DNA of 64,000 nucleotides from Streptomyces fumigatiscleroticus (GTDB lineage Bacteria; Actinomycetota; Actinomycetes; Streptomycetales; Streptomycetaceae): the NCBI RefSeq assembly GCF_014647975.1, contig NZ_BMQF01000001.1:620001-684000 (forward strand). Direction: 5' to 3'. A program made the translations under genes and the position numbers. Shown here in pieces: positions 56,126-64,000 of this stretch (the stretch's first letter is position 1; the number at the start of each line of letters is the position of its first letter). Below the pieces are notes generated by a model. The model was not told the origin of the DNA, searched no databases, and saw only the letters and a program-made list of their open reading frames with translations.

Positions 56126-57282
56126 TCAAGGGAAGGTCGTCGCCGCGTTCCTCAGCTTGGAGCAGTCGACGTAGTTCTGCGGCATGTGGTCGGCCAGCGA
56201 AACCGGCAGAGAGATCTTGCGCCCTGCGGGCAGCTGCTGGAGCAGAAAGGCGAGAATGCCGACCGGGAAGGCCACCGCAGCGGCGAGAACCTGCTGAACC
56301 GGGAAATCCCGCTCGCTCCACGGACTGGTCCGGGTGCCGAAGAACTCCCGGCCGAAGTGCGCGAAGTCGCCCGCAGTGCGGGGCGGGAAGCGCGGCACGA
56401 GGTCGTACTGGTACACGTGCCGGAACGTCATCCCGCCGACACGCTCCTGGAAGTGATCCGCGAAGGCCTGGTCGCCGACCATGGGCTGACCGAAGGTGTA
56501 CAGGCCACGGAATGCCGCGCGCAGGTGCGTCCTCAGCTCCTGGGGGAGCAGCGACAGGCTGTCGTCGAAGAGCTCGCAGGCCGCGAGCACGGCCAGCGCG
56601 CCGCCCAGACTGTGCCCGGTGACGAAGAAGTGGTCGATCGCGTTCCGGGGCTTCGCGAGCTCGTCGACGATGTCCGGCCACAAGTACTTGAAGCTGCGGA
56701 GGAACCCGGCATGGACCGAGGAGCCGACCGTGTCCGGGTACGGGACGAGTTCGGTGTTGACGTCCGTGTAGATGTCGGTCGTCGTCACACCCCCGAACTC
56801 GGTGCCGCGGAACACCAGGATGCCGAGCCGGTTCCGGGCACTCCCGCGCGCCTGCCCGCGCAGCGTGCCCTGCACGAAGAACGCCTGGGTGTCGACGAAG
56901 AGCGCTCCTTCCGCACGCTGAAGGTCTCGCCCTTGACGTCGTCCATGCCGCAGGCCGTCTCCAGCATTGTGTGGAGCGTGTCCGCGTCCGAGTAGGCCCA
57001 GGCGGACGCCGCCGAGAGCACGAGCGCGGTGTCGGGTTCGTAGCCCATGTAGTTCACACCGTCCTTACCCGGTGCGAGCGCGGCACCGCGTTCGGACATC
57101 CTCAGCAGTCGGCGGGCCGGCCAGGACGGCGCCGCCGGGGCCAGCGGGCGCGGTGCCCCCGGCGTGCCCCGCAGGAGACCGGTCGACGGCTCCCGATTCC
57201 CGGCGGCAGCCGGCCGGGGGGACGTACCCGCCGACTCGCTGCCCGCCGTGTCACCGCTGTCCGCCGACTCGCTGTTCATCAT
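56126..57282 (-). pseudogene. Class 3 lipase interrupted by a frameshift
   Basis: Two adjacent frames together give a lipase of about 385 aa. The first (from ATG 57282 with GGAGG upstream) has an N-terminal Pro/Ser-rich part and YEPDTALVLSAASAWAYSDADTLHTMLE. Near 56909-56916 the frame changes. The second continues FVDTQAFFVQGTLRGQARG, FRGTEFGG, the nucleophile elbow GHSLGGALAVL, YDLVPRFPP and LADHMPQNY (likely Asp and His). One missing base (or two extra) in GTGCGGAAGG explains it. Whether this is a real mutation or a read error is open. Confidence 0.82.
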
Positions 57283-57994
57283 GTCACCTCCACGCTGTCC
57301 CGCAGTCGGTGCCCTCAGGGGGGAGGCGCCCTGCGCTCGGCCTGTCCTGACGGGCCCTGCCCGCACTGCTCCCCCGAACCGCCCGGAGAGGCAGGCCCCG
57401 GGACTCAGCCTGACAGGCATGACGGCGGCGCTGGTGGCACTCTGCCTCGACTGTCTGAATCCAGAAATAGCCAGAAATAGAAAGGGAGGGGCTTGAGGTG
57501 CGGATGCAGCAGGCTCGATCGCCACCATGCAGACGACACTGCTCTCCCTACGGCCTGAGCGGTTCGGAAGGCACCGTCATTTTGCGCGGCTTGCTCCACG
57601 TCGGGGTCCTCACCCCGAACGGAGTGGCGCGACCATGTTCGCTACGCACCCGACGGGATGCGTGCCTATAGCGATCAGGTAGGCCCCGCTACCGGGCGAG
57701 CAAGTAGTCACTTTCCCGGTGCTTACCTGTCTCGCGCCGACCATCGCGACGCGTGCCACCTGCGGCTCCACCGGCCCGCCCCGAGAAGCGACTCACGAGA
57801 TGGCGGTGACGGCCGCACCCGACAGTGGGCTGGACAGGACGGGTTCTCGAGGCACGGCGCTGTCGCCTCCATGCCCGCTCGGCTATGGCCCCCTTCGCGC
57901 GGCCGCCCTACCGTCGGAGGCACAAGGGCCCGAGCACTGACTGTGAGGACCGTACGACGCCCTGCCGCCGACGGCGAGCGAAGGGAAGGAATCC
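57283..57994. other. Long intergenic region, no supported gene
   Basis: About 0.7 kb between the broken lipase and the small membrane protein gene. It holds a perfect tandem pair of CCAGAAATAG at 57461-57480 in a lower-GC patch, and a 7-bp stem hairpin at 57601-57618 (TCGGGGT-CCTC-ACCCCGA). Short frames are not consistent between strands. Confidence 0.55.
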
Positions 57995-58411
57995 GTGCGT
58001 GGATCACTTTCACTCGCCTACGGCCATCCGCTCCTGGACGTTCAACGGGCTGTGCTCAGGCTGTTCGTGAACATGCTGTTCCTCCTCCTGCTCTTCCACG
58101 TCATCACCGACGTCCCGCACGATGACGGCCTGACCGGATGGGGCAAAGAGGGCGGAATCGTCTGCCTGGTCGTACTTCCCGTCATCGGTCTCCTCCTGCA
58201 CGTCATCCGCCTCCTCGCCCGGTACCAGCAGTCGGCGAGGGGCGAGTCCGCGCTGATGCCGCCGCGTGACCGGGTGCTTCCGCACCCGGATGCGCCGGCC
58301 AGTGGCCGCGCCGATCCCGCAGGCTGGAGCAGCCCCTCTACGAGGGCAGCAGCTGCCGGACGGACCACGACCACCGGCCCCGTCGAGCGAGAACCCCTCA
58401 CCAGGAGGTAG
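57995..58411 (+). CDS. Small membrane protein, 138 aa
   Basis: Two hydrophobic segments are clear: LRLFVNMLFLLLLFHVI (about 22-38) and GIVCLVVLPVIGLLLHVI (about 54-71). A hydrophilic Ala/Arg/Thr-rich tail follows. I do not recognise the family. The GTG at 57995 has GGAAGGA at 5 nt. Its TAG ends 2 nt before the next gene's GTG, within the ribosome binding site of that gene, so the two are translationally coupled. Confidence 0.7.
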   Translation: MRGSLSLAYGHPLLDVQRAVLRLFVNMLFLLLLFHVITDVPHDDGLTGWGKEGGIVCLVVLPVIGLLLHVIRLLARYQQSARGESALMPPRDRVLPHPDAPASGRADPAGWSSPSTRAAAAGRTTTTGPVEREPLTRR

Positions 58412-58413
58412 CC

Positions 58414-60213
58414 GTGGCGGGCAACCCACCCGAACCGCCGGCCGGCCCGTCACCCGGGATACGGCACGGCGCTACGGACCGACGTGCCGAGCGGGGTCCG
58501 GCAGACCGGCGATCCGCGAGCACAGACGCCGCCCAGGCCACGGCACCCGGCGAACGCGTCCCGCCGTCACCACGGCCCCGGAAACAGCGAAAGCTGTTGT
58601 TCGTCACGCTGCCCGGCTGCTGGGGCGCGCTCCTGTTCGCCTGTCTGTCCTTCACCCCGTCGCTGCTTCCGCGCGGCGGCCTCGTGCAGGGCCTGATCTG
58701 CGGCATCGCCGCGGGCATCGGGTACGGACTCGGTGTCCTCGCGGCATCCGTGTGGCGGGCCTTCGCCGACCGGGAGCCCCGGCCGCCGCGACCCCGCTCC
58801 TGGGCCGCCTTCGGTATCGCCGCGGCCGTCCTGTTCGGTCTCTCCTTCGGCCTCGGGCAGTACTGGCAGCACGAGATCCGCCGCCTGATGGGCGTGCGCG
58901 AGTACAACGTCCTGCTGGTGGTGCTCTCGCCGTTCGTCGCGGCGCTGGTCTTCTGCCTCATCCTGCTGACCGGACGCGCCCTGCGCGGGCTGTACCGCTG
59001 GACGGCGGGCCTGCTCAGGCGCCGGATCGGGCCGCGCGCGGCGACCGCGGTCGGCTGGATCGCGGTGGCCGGCCTCGCCTGGGCCCTGGTGACCGGCGTA
59101 CTGCTGAACGGCTTCGTCGCCGCCGCGAACGAGGCGTTCTCGGTGCGCGACACGACGACCCCGGAGGGGGTGCGCAGGCCGACGGCCGGCCTGCGCTCGG
59201 GCGGGCCAGACTCGCTCATACCGTGGGAGTCGCTGGGCATGCAGGGCCGGGCCTTCATCGGCAGCGGCCCCTCCGCCCGCGCCATCGAGGAGTTCACCGG
59301 CCGTCCGGCCATGGCGCCGATCCGCTCCTACGCCGGTCTGGAGACCGCCGACAGCACGGAGTCCCGGACCGCTGCGGCGGTCGAGGACCTGAGCCGGCAC
59401 GGCGGCTTCCAGCGCCGGAATCTGCTCGTGGTGACCACGACCGGGAGCGGCTGGGTCGATCCGGCGTCGGTGGACACCTTCGAGTACCTCACCGGCGGCG
59501 ATGCGGCGACCGTGGCGATCCAGTACTCCTACCTCCCGTCCTGGATCTCCTACCTGGTCGACCAGAGCAAGGCCCGCGAGGCGGGCCGCGCACTGTTCGA
59601 CGCCGTCTACGACCGTTGGTCGAAGCTGCCCCACAGCAGCCGCCCCCGGCTCTTCGTCGCCGGGGAGAGCCTGGGCTCGTTCGGTGGCGAGACCGCCTTC
59701 AGCGGCGAGCACGACCTGGCGAACCGCACCGCGGGCACGCTGTTCGCCGGCCCGCCCAACTTCAACACCCTCTTCCGTGAGTTCAGCGACCACCGTGACG
59801 TAGACAGTCCCGAGGTACAGCCTGTCTACAGGGACGGGCGGACCGTGCGGTTCACGAACGACCCGCACACGGACGTCCCGCCCGCGGACGAGCCGTGGAA
59901 GGGCAGTCGCGTCCTGTATTTGATGCACCCCTCCGACCCGATCGTCTGGTGGAGCCCGCGCCTCGCCCTCCACCGGCCGGACTGGATCGGCCAGCCTCCG
60001 GGCGAGGACGTCCTGCCGGGCATGTTCTGGTTCCCCTTCGTGACCTTCTGGCAGGTCACCGCCGACCTGCCGTTCGCCACCGAGGTACCGGAGGGCCACG
60101 GGCACAAGTACACGGCCGAGTACGTCGACGGATGGAACGCCGTCATGCGGCCCGCGGGTCTCACCCCTCAGCAGCTCGAAGAACTGAAGAAGACCGTCGC
60201 GGCCGGCGGGTGA
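58414..60213 (+). CDS. Membrane alpha/beta-hydrolase (DUF/Abhydrolase_9 type)
   Basis: This 599-aa protein has several N-terminal helices (about 62-235) and a C-terminal alpha/beta-hydrolase domain. The domain starts FIGSGPSARAIEEFTG near 287 and has the nucleophile elbow GESLGSFGGE near 425 and a late GHGHKYTAEYVDG histidine near 565. The arrangement matches the actinobacterial family with an N-terminal membrane domain and Abhydrolase_9. A role in cell-envelope lipid metabolism is often supposed but not shown. GTG 58414 follows AGGAGG. Confidence 0.88.
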   Translation: MAGNPPEPPAGPSPGIRHGATDRRAERGPADRRSASTDAAQATAPGERVPPSPRPRKQRKLLFVTLPGCWGALLFACLSFTPSLLPRGGLVQGLICGIAAGIGYGLGVLAASVWRAFADREPRPPRPRSWAAFGIAAAVLFGLSFGLGQYWQHEIRRLMGVREYNVLLVVLSPFVAALVFCLILLTGRALRGLYRWTAGLLRRRIGPRAATAVGWIAVAGLAWALVTGVLLNGFVAAANEAFSVRDTTTPEGVRRPTAGLRSGGPDSLIPWESLGMQGRAFIGSGPSARAIEEFTGRPAMAPIRSYAGLETADSTESRTAAAVEDLSRHGGFQRRNLLVVTTTGSGWVDPASVDTFEYLTGGDAATVAIQYSYLPSWISYLVDQSKAREAGRALFDAVYDRWSKLPHSSRPRLFVAGESLGSFGGETAFSGEHDLANRTAGTLFAGPPNFNTLFREFSDHRDVDSPEVQPVYRDGRTVRFTNDPHTDVPPADEPWKGSRVLYLMHPSDPIVWWSPRLALHRPDWIGQPPGEDVLPGMFWFPFVTFWQVTADLPFATEVPEGHGHKYTAEYVDGWNAVMRPAGLTPQQLEELKKTVAAGG

Positions 60214-60328
60214 ACCCCGCCGGCACCGATGCCGTCATCCGGCCCCGCCCACGGCCCGCCCCGGCCGCCGTGCGTCCTCGCCCTCGCGCAACCGCGGCTG
60301 CCTCGTCGCCTCGCGTATTCGGGCTCGG

Positions 60329-61060
60329 TCACCGCAGCAGGAAGCCGGCCAGATAGCCGAGGGCGTTGACCGCCCAGTGCAGGCCCATGGGGGCCAGCAG
60401 GCTGCCGCTGCGGCGCCGCAGCTCGCAGAAGAGCACCCCCGCACCTCCGGTGAACACCACCGTGGCCGCGACAACGCCAACGGCCCCGAGCGCGGAATCG
60501 CCGAACACCGGCCCCAGAGCGGGTTTCGCCGCCGCCAGGCCCAGCGACGGCAGGATGTGCCAGAACCCGAACAACACACTCGACACAGCCGTCGCCCACA
60601 CCACACCCCTCACCCGGCACACCAGCCCGTACAGCACGCCCCGGAAGGCGACCTCCTCCAGCAGCACCGTCCCGAGCGGAACCGTGAGCAGCACCCGAAG
60701 GGCCACCTGACCGCCGGTCAGCTCGCTGTAGCGGTCGTCCGCGAACAGTCCCCGGGTCAACGGCACCAGCATGCCGACCGCATACACCACGGTGACCAGG
60801 CCGATCAGCCCCATCGCCCAGCGCGCACCGCGCCCGAGCCCGCCGGGATCCAGACCCGCGTCCGCCCAGGTGCCCCCGGCCCGGAAAAGCACTGCCAACA
60901 GCAGCCCGCCGACCACGACGGCGACCAACGCCCCGGACAAGGGCGCCCAGAAGTGGTCGACCACTTGGGTGACGACAAGCACGGCAACGGTGACGCCCAC
61001 CGCCGCGCCCGTACCGATCGGACGCCTGCATGCAGTCCGCGATGAGCTGCACGATGTCAT
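60329..61060 (-). CDS. CPBP family intramembrane metalloprotease
   Basis: This 243-aa polytopic membrane protein has the three CPBP (CAAX protease and bacteriocin-processing) motifs: EEVAFRG (near 142), FGFWHI (near 171) and LHWAVNALG (near 228). The paired Glu and the His residues form the metal site within the membrane. Substrate unknown; in other bacteria such proteins process peptides or give bacteriocin self-protection. No small-peptide gene is seen next to it. ATG 61060 has GAGG about 8 nt upstream. Confidence 0.9.
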   Translation of the reverse strand: MTSCSSSRTACRRPIGTGAAVGVTVAVLVVTQVVDHFWAPLSGALVAVVVGGLLLAVLFRAGGTWADAGLDPGGLGRGARWAMGLIGLVTVVYAVGMLVPLTRGLFADDRYSELTGGQVALRVLLTVPLGTVLLEEVAFRGVLYGLVCRVRGVVWATAVSSVLFGFWHILPSLGLAAAKPALGPVFGDSALGAVGVVAATVVFTGGAGVLFCELRRRSGSLLAPMGLHWAVNALGYLAGFLLR

Positions 61061-61268
61061 GGCGTAAGCCTCGTCGGAGACAGAGCCGGGGCGGGTGCGG
61101 TGCGGGGTGCCGTTGCATCGCGTTGCCCGTCGCGGTGCCTGTCACCGGAGGATCGCGAACCAGGCGAACCAGGAACGGGGCCGCGAGGCGTACGCCCTCC
61201 CCCGGCGGTTCCGCCGGGGGAATCGGATCGCTGTGGCCGTTCGCCCGTGACGCCCACGATCGGGACGC

Positions 61269-62792
61269 TCACCGGTGCTCCGGGGAGGGCGAGAGCTGCT
61301 CGGGTGGCGTCTCGTCGGCCGGGCCCAGGGTGCCGTCCCGTGCCAGAAGGGTGACCGCGCCCTCGTACGCGGCGAGGACGGCCGCGGCCACGAACAGCCC
61401 CGTCCACGAGGACAGCCACAGCACCGTGACGACCGCGATGACGACGCCCGCGACCCGCAGCACATCGGCGTGCTCGCGGATCCACGGCCGCGATCGCCCG
61501 GCGGAACCGGCCCATTGGCCGATCCGGGCCGCCAGCCGGCCGACGGCCTGGGCCCCCTGGACCGTCCAGCGGCGCAGCGCGACGGGCAGGCGTCCGGGCC
61601 CGACGAGGTAGGCAAGTGCGGCGAGGGCGACGCCGGCCAGGAGAAGCTGGTCACCCCGTTCCCGCAGGGGCGCGAAGACCTCCCACAGCGTGGTTCGTAC
61701 GCCCTCCCGGTAGACACCGGGCCGCACCTCGTCGAGGAGGTCGTCCCGTACGGCACGCAGGACGGCGGTCATCGCGGTGACCGACACCACCAGCCACAGG
61801 CCGAGCTGGAGGAGGGTGCGGCGGGGGTGCGGTGAGATCCACAGGGCGAGGCCGAGCAGCAGCGGTACGGCGACGATCAGTCCCACGACCGCGCGTTTGA
61901 ACAGCAGCACGGCCTCCTGAAGGGGCTCGAGCCGGTCGCGGTCGTAGAGCCGGACCTGCGCGAAGTCCTCCGGCAGCGTCACCCCCAGCGCCTTGTCGAT
62001 CCGGTCGCGCAGTCCGGGCGGAATCTCGCCGGACTTCACGGACGGCAGGTCGCCCTCCTTGCCGAACACGGTGGGGAGCCGGTCCTCCAGCGCGCCCAGC
62101 AGATTGTTGACCAGGGGCAGCAGATCGAGTGTGACCGTGTCGCCTTGCACGTCCACGTTCTCGGCGCGGTCCTCCAGCACGGCGACGATCCGCGGGTGCG
62201 CGGAGCGGTTCGCCTCGCGCCACAGGTCCTGGAACTCCTCCGTCCTGATCAGCCTGCTGATCGACTCCCGCACGTAGTCGTGGACGGCCGAGGTGACCGG
62301 TGCCGCGATGAAGGAGGCCCGGTCGGGCAGGGCGTCGGACAGCCGCTCCTCCACGTCCAGCCGGGAGAACAGCTCCTCGGTGAGGTAGGCGGAGAGCGCC
62401 GCGTTCACGGCCGGGTCCTCGGGCAACGGGCCCACCGTGGCGACCCAGCGGCCGGTGTCGAGGACGGTCCGCCCGGCCCACACCCCGATGACCGCGCCGA
62501 CCGCGCACACGGCCACCAGTGCGGTCAGGAGGGCGGCGACCGCTCGTCTGACGGCGGTCAGCCGGGCACGCCGCCGGTGCTCGGTCCGGACACGGGCCCG
62601 CAGCGCCGCCACCTCCGCCCGCAGACGCTCCAGTTCGTCCTCGACGGCGGGAGCGTCGGCGTCCGCCTCGCCGTCGCGGGGCCGGACGCCCGCTTCCGCA
62701 CGGCCCCCGAGGCCGTTCCCTCCGCCTTCTTCCTCCTGGCCCGCGGGGCTCCCGCGCCCGCGGGCCGGAGGAGTCTCTCCCTCGTGGGCCAT
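61269..62792 (-). CDS. Large membrane protein with coiled-coil N-terminus
   Basis: This 507-aa protein has an acidic disordered start (1-50), then a coiled coil (VEDELERLRAEVAALRARVRTEHR, about 50-73). A membrane helix (about 81-105), a periplasmic domain of about 180 residues (FSRLDVEERLSDALPDRASF...; LPLVNNLL) and three or more helices follow. I do not recognise a named family. ATG 62792 has GGAGGTG upstream. The gene starts near the rightward DUF6325-like gene, so the two share a promoter region. Confidence 0.82.
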   Translation of the reverse strand: MAHEGETPPARGRGSPAGQEEEGGGNGLGGRAEAGVRPRDGEADADAPAVEDELERLRAEVAALRARVRTEHRRRARLTAVRRAVAALLTALVAVCAVGAVIGVWAGRTVLDTGRWVATVGPLPEDPAVNAALSAYLTEELFSRLDVEERLSDALPDRASFIAAPVTSAVHDYVRESISRLIRTEEFQDLWREANRSAHPRIVAVLEDRAENVDVQGDTVTLDLLPLVNNLLGALEDRLPTVFGKEGDLPSVKSGEIPPGLRDRIDKALGVTLPEDFAQVRLYDRDRLEPLQEAVLLFKRAVVGLIVAVPLLLGLALWISPHPRRTLLQLGLWLVVSVTAMTAVLRAVRDDLLDEVRPGVYREGVRTTLWEVFAPLRERGDQLLLAGVALAALAYLVGPGRLPVALRRWTVQGAQAVGRLAARIGQWAGSAGRSRPWIREHADVLRVAGVVIAVVTVLWLSSWTGLFVAAAVLAAYEGAVTLLARDGTLGPADETPPEQLSPSPEHR

Positions 62793-62919
62793 GGGCGTCG
62801 CACCTCCACCGCCACCGTCACCTACATGGCGCACGGCCTCCTCACCCCTGGCGGGTGACGCGACACCGCACGGTCTGCGGCTCGATGGACAGGCGGTCCG
62901 TTTCAAGGGAGCCACCAGC

Positions 62920-63574
62920 ATGGATTTGACCGGTCCGGTGCGGCTGCTGGCGGTCGCGGTCGGTCCCGGCGCCGAGTTCGTGGGGCGGATCACTGAGGAG
63001 CTGGACATCCTGGAGTCGAACGAGCAGATCCGCGTCCTCGATGTGCTGTTCGTGCAGAAGAAGCCGGACTGCACCCTCTTCCCGCTCGACTACCAGGCCA
63101 TAGGCAGGGGCGGCACGGTCGCCGCGCTGCTCGGCCTGCCCTGCGAGGAGTACCTGCACGGAGCGGAGGCGGCGTATCCGGCGCCGACCGAGAACCACGT
63201 CTTCGGGCTCACCGCCGGCGAGGTCGGGGACATGGCGGAAACGCTGGTCCCGGATACCGCGGCAGAATTCATTCCGCTCGAACACCTGTGGGCGAAGTAT
63301 CCGCGGAAGGCGCTCCTCGACGCGGGCGGCACACCCGTCGCGGAAGGTTTCCTCACCGCGCTCGGACCCGTCGCCGCGCGGCTCCTCGCCGCGGCGGAAC
63401 GGCTGGGCGAACCGGGCGCGCCGCCGGCCGCGCGGGCCGGACGGCCGCCTGCACCTCGAGGAGGACCTGACGGCGGCCGGCGAGACCCAGTTCGGCAGCG
63501 TCCGCGGCGGGCAGTCGCGCGGCCACGGCCCGGCCGGGTACCTGGGTGTCATCCCCGCTTTTCCAGACCCATGA
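62920..63574 (+). CDS. DUF6325/DUF1269-like protein, probably frameshifted near the end
   Basis: The first 160 or so residues match the DUF6325/DUF1269 family of small soluble actinobacterial proteins: MDLTGPVRLLAVAVGPGAEF, VLDVLFVQKK, LVPDTAAEFIPLEHLWAKYPRKALLDAGG. The starting frame loses coding character near 63440. A different frame (HLEEDLTAAGETQFGSVRGG) with strong codon bias continues to a TGA at 63572-63574, so a frameshift in the GC-rich run near 63425-63450 is likely. Without a shift, the first frame stays open to 63984, overlapping the opposite gene. ATG 62920 has AAGGGAG upstream. Confidence 0.6.
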
Positions 63575-63681
63575 CCGCCGCCGCGTCGGCCGTACGGCTC
63601 CCCCGGAGAAGACGCAGGACGCGGCTTCGACGCGTCAGGAATGACCTCAGAGACGCGGCGGCAGTGGTGGAGCCTATGGCG

Positions 63682-64000
63682 TCATTGCGTACGTGGCGTA
63701 GGTGCGCCGTACACCTTCTGCGCCTGCTCCGGGCCGTATCGGGTCAGAGCCCAGATCACCAGCACGTTCATACCAACCATGATCGCCGACCAGACGCCGG
63801 AGTAGGGCGCGAAGAAGAAGTTCTTCACCACACTCAGCAGCGCCACGACGATGCCGATGACGCGGGCGGAGGGCCGCGCACTGAACAGGTTCACCGCGGC
63901 TGTCACCGCCGCAACGCCGAAGCCGAGATGGAGCCATCCCCATCCGTGCGTGCCCCATGCGAAAAGGTAACTGTCCGGCGGTGACAACATGTCCTCGTCG
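63682..64000 (-). CDS. Partial DUF7144-like membrane protein running off the window
   Basis: The visible part has three hydrophobic segments: WGWLHLGFGVAAVTAAVNLF, VIGIVVALLSVVKNFFF and SAIMVGMNVLVIWAL. It ends QAQKVYGAPTPRTQ. This matches DUF7144-type four-helix proteins, whose first helix precedes the part shown. The frame is open to the window edge, so the true start lies beyond position 64000; ATG 63990 is only an internal candidate. Confidence 0.75.
   Translation of the reverse strand, partial: DEDMLSPPDSYLFAWGTHGWGWLHLGFGVAAVTAAVNLFSARPSARVIGIVVALLSVVKNFFFAPYSGVWSAIMVGMNVLVIWALTRYGPEQAQKVYGAPTPRTQ

Overview
The window is high-GC actinobacterial DNA (GTG and TTG starts are common, third codon positions are nearly all G/C) and its gene content is that of a Streptomyces chromosome. 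From memory, several neighbours appear in the same order in the SCO0928-SCO0980 part of the S. coelicolor chromosome: a PAS-GGDEF-EAL protein, a COG4315 lipoprotein, a proline-rich secreted protein, a WS/DGAT acyltransferase, an Rpf-LysM-M23 protein and 6-phosphogluconate dehydrogenase. I could not check this by search. The GlgM-type glgA, abundant secreted glycosidases and SpoIIE-type phosphatase also fit Streptomyces.

Layout. 1-3.7 kb: a TetR regulator with operator-like palindromes, convergent with a translationally coupled methyltransferase and c-di-GMP enzyme (RmdA-like). 3.8-10 kb: a cell-surface block with a repeat lipoprotein, a proline-rich protein, a DUF4239 membrane protein, two small secreted proteins with C-terminal membrane anchors, a class F sortase and a polysaccharide deacetylase. 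10-17 kb: universal stress protein, cationic amino acid permease, a divergent MarR/alpha-beta-hydrolase pair, a CapA-like protein that has lost its metal-site residues, and an ECF sigma factor with a zinc-finger anti-sigma factor. 17-21.6 kb: a frameshifted Fpg/Nei glycosylase, a PAS-GAF-PP2C-HATPase phosphatase and a lipase-maturation-factor-like membrane protein, ending in four perfect 33-bp repeats. 21.7-29.5 kb: a four-gene L-fucose oxidation operon, each gene overlapping the next by 4 nt, its GntR/FadR regulator and a GH38 alpha-mannosidase. 29.7-33.3 kb: an amidase, then an eroded aromatic-acid locus (half an MHS transporter running in frame into an intact 4-oxalomesaconate hydratase-like gene, then the tail of a TAXI solute receptor). 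33.3-38.2 kb: GNAT, a 57-aa small protein, a degenerate HD-domain protein, a zinc-ribbon SDR protein and a WS/DGAT acyltransferase. 38.3-43.5 kb: secreted GH92 and PA14-GH2 glycosidases with GACAAC-type operator palindromes. 43.7-48.5 kb: glgC and glgA/glgM, an FhuF-like iron reductase and a DMT transporter with a long repetitive tail. 48.5-53 kb: an Rpf-LysM-M23 wall hydrolase, gnd, a small proline-rich protein, GNAT and panD. 53-54.3 kb: a scar of gene fragments. 54.3-64 kb: a DHA2 efflux pump, a frameshifted class 3 lipase, a coupled membrane protein/alpha-beta-hydrolase pair, a CPBP protease, a large membrane protein, a DUF6325-like protein and the end of a membrane protein that runs off the window.

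Two themes tie genes together. One is glycan foraging: GH38, GH92, GH2 and the L-fucose operon, each with its own operator-like palindromes. The other is the cell surface and development: c-di-GMP, sortase, deacetylase and Rpf hydrolase. Genome erosion is visible at several points (two frameshifts, one probable frameshift, two deletion scars, and three proteins with altered catalytic motifs). I see no tRNA, rRNA, CRISPR, intact insertion sequence or prophage. No complete new system is proven; the best leads are the sortase-centred surface block, the 57-aa small protein and the altered-enzyme set.
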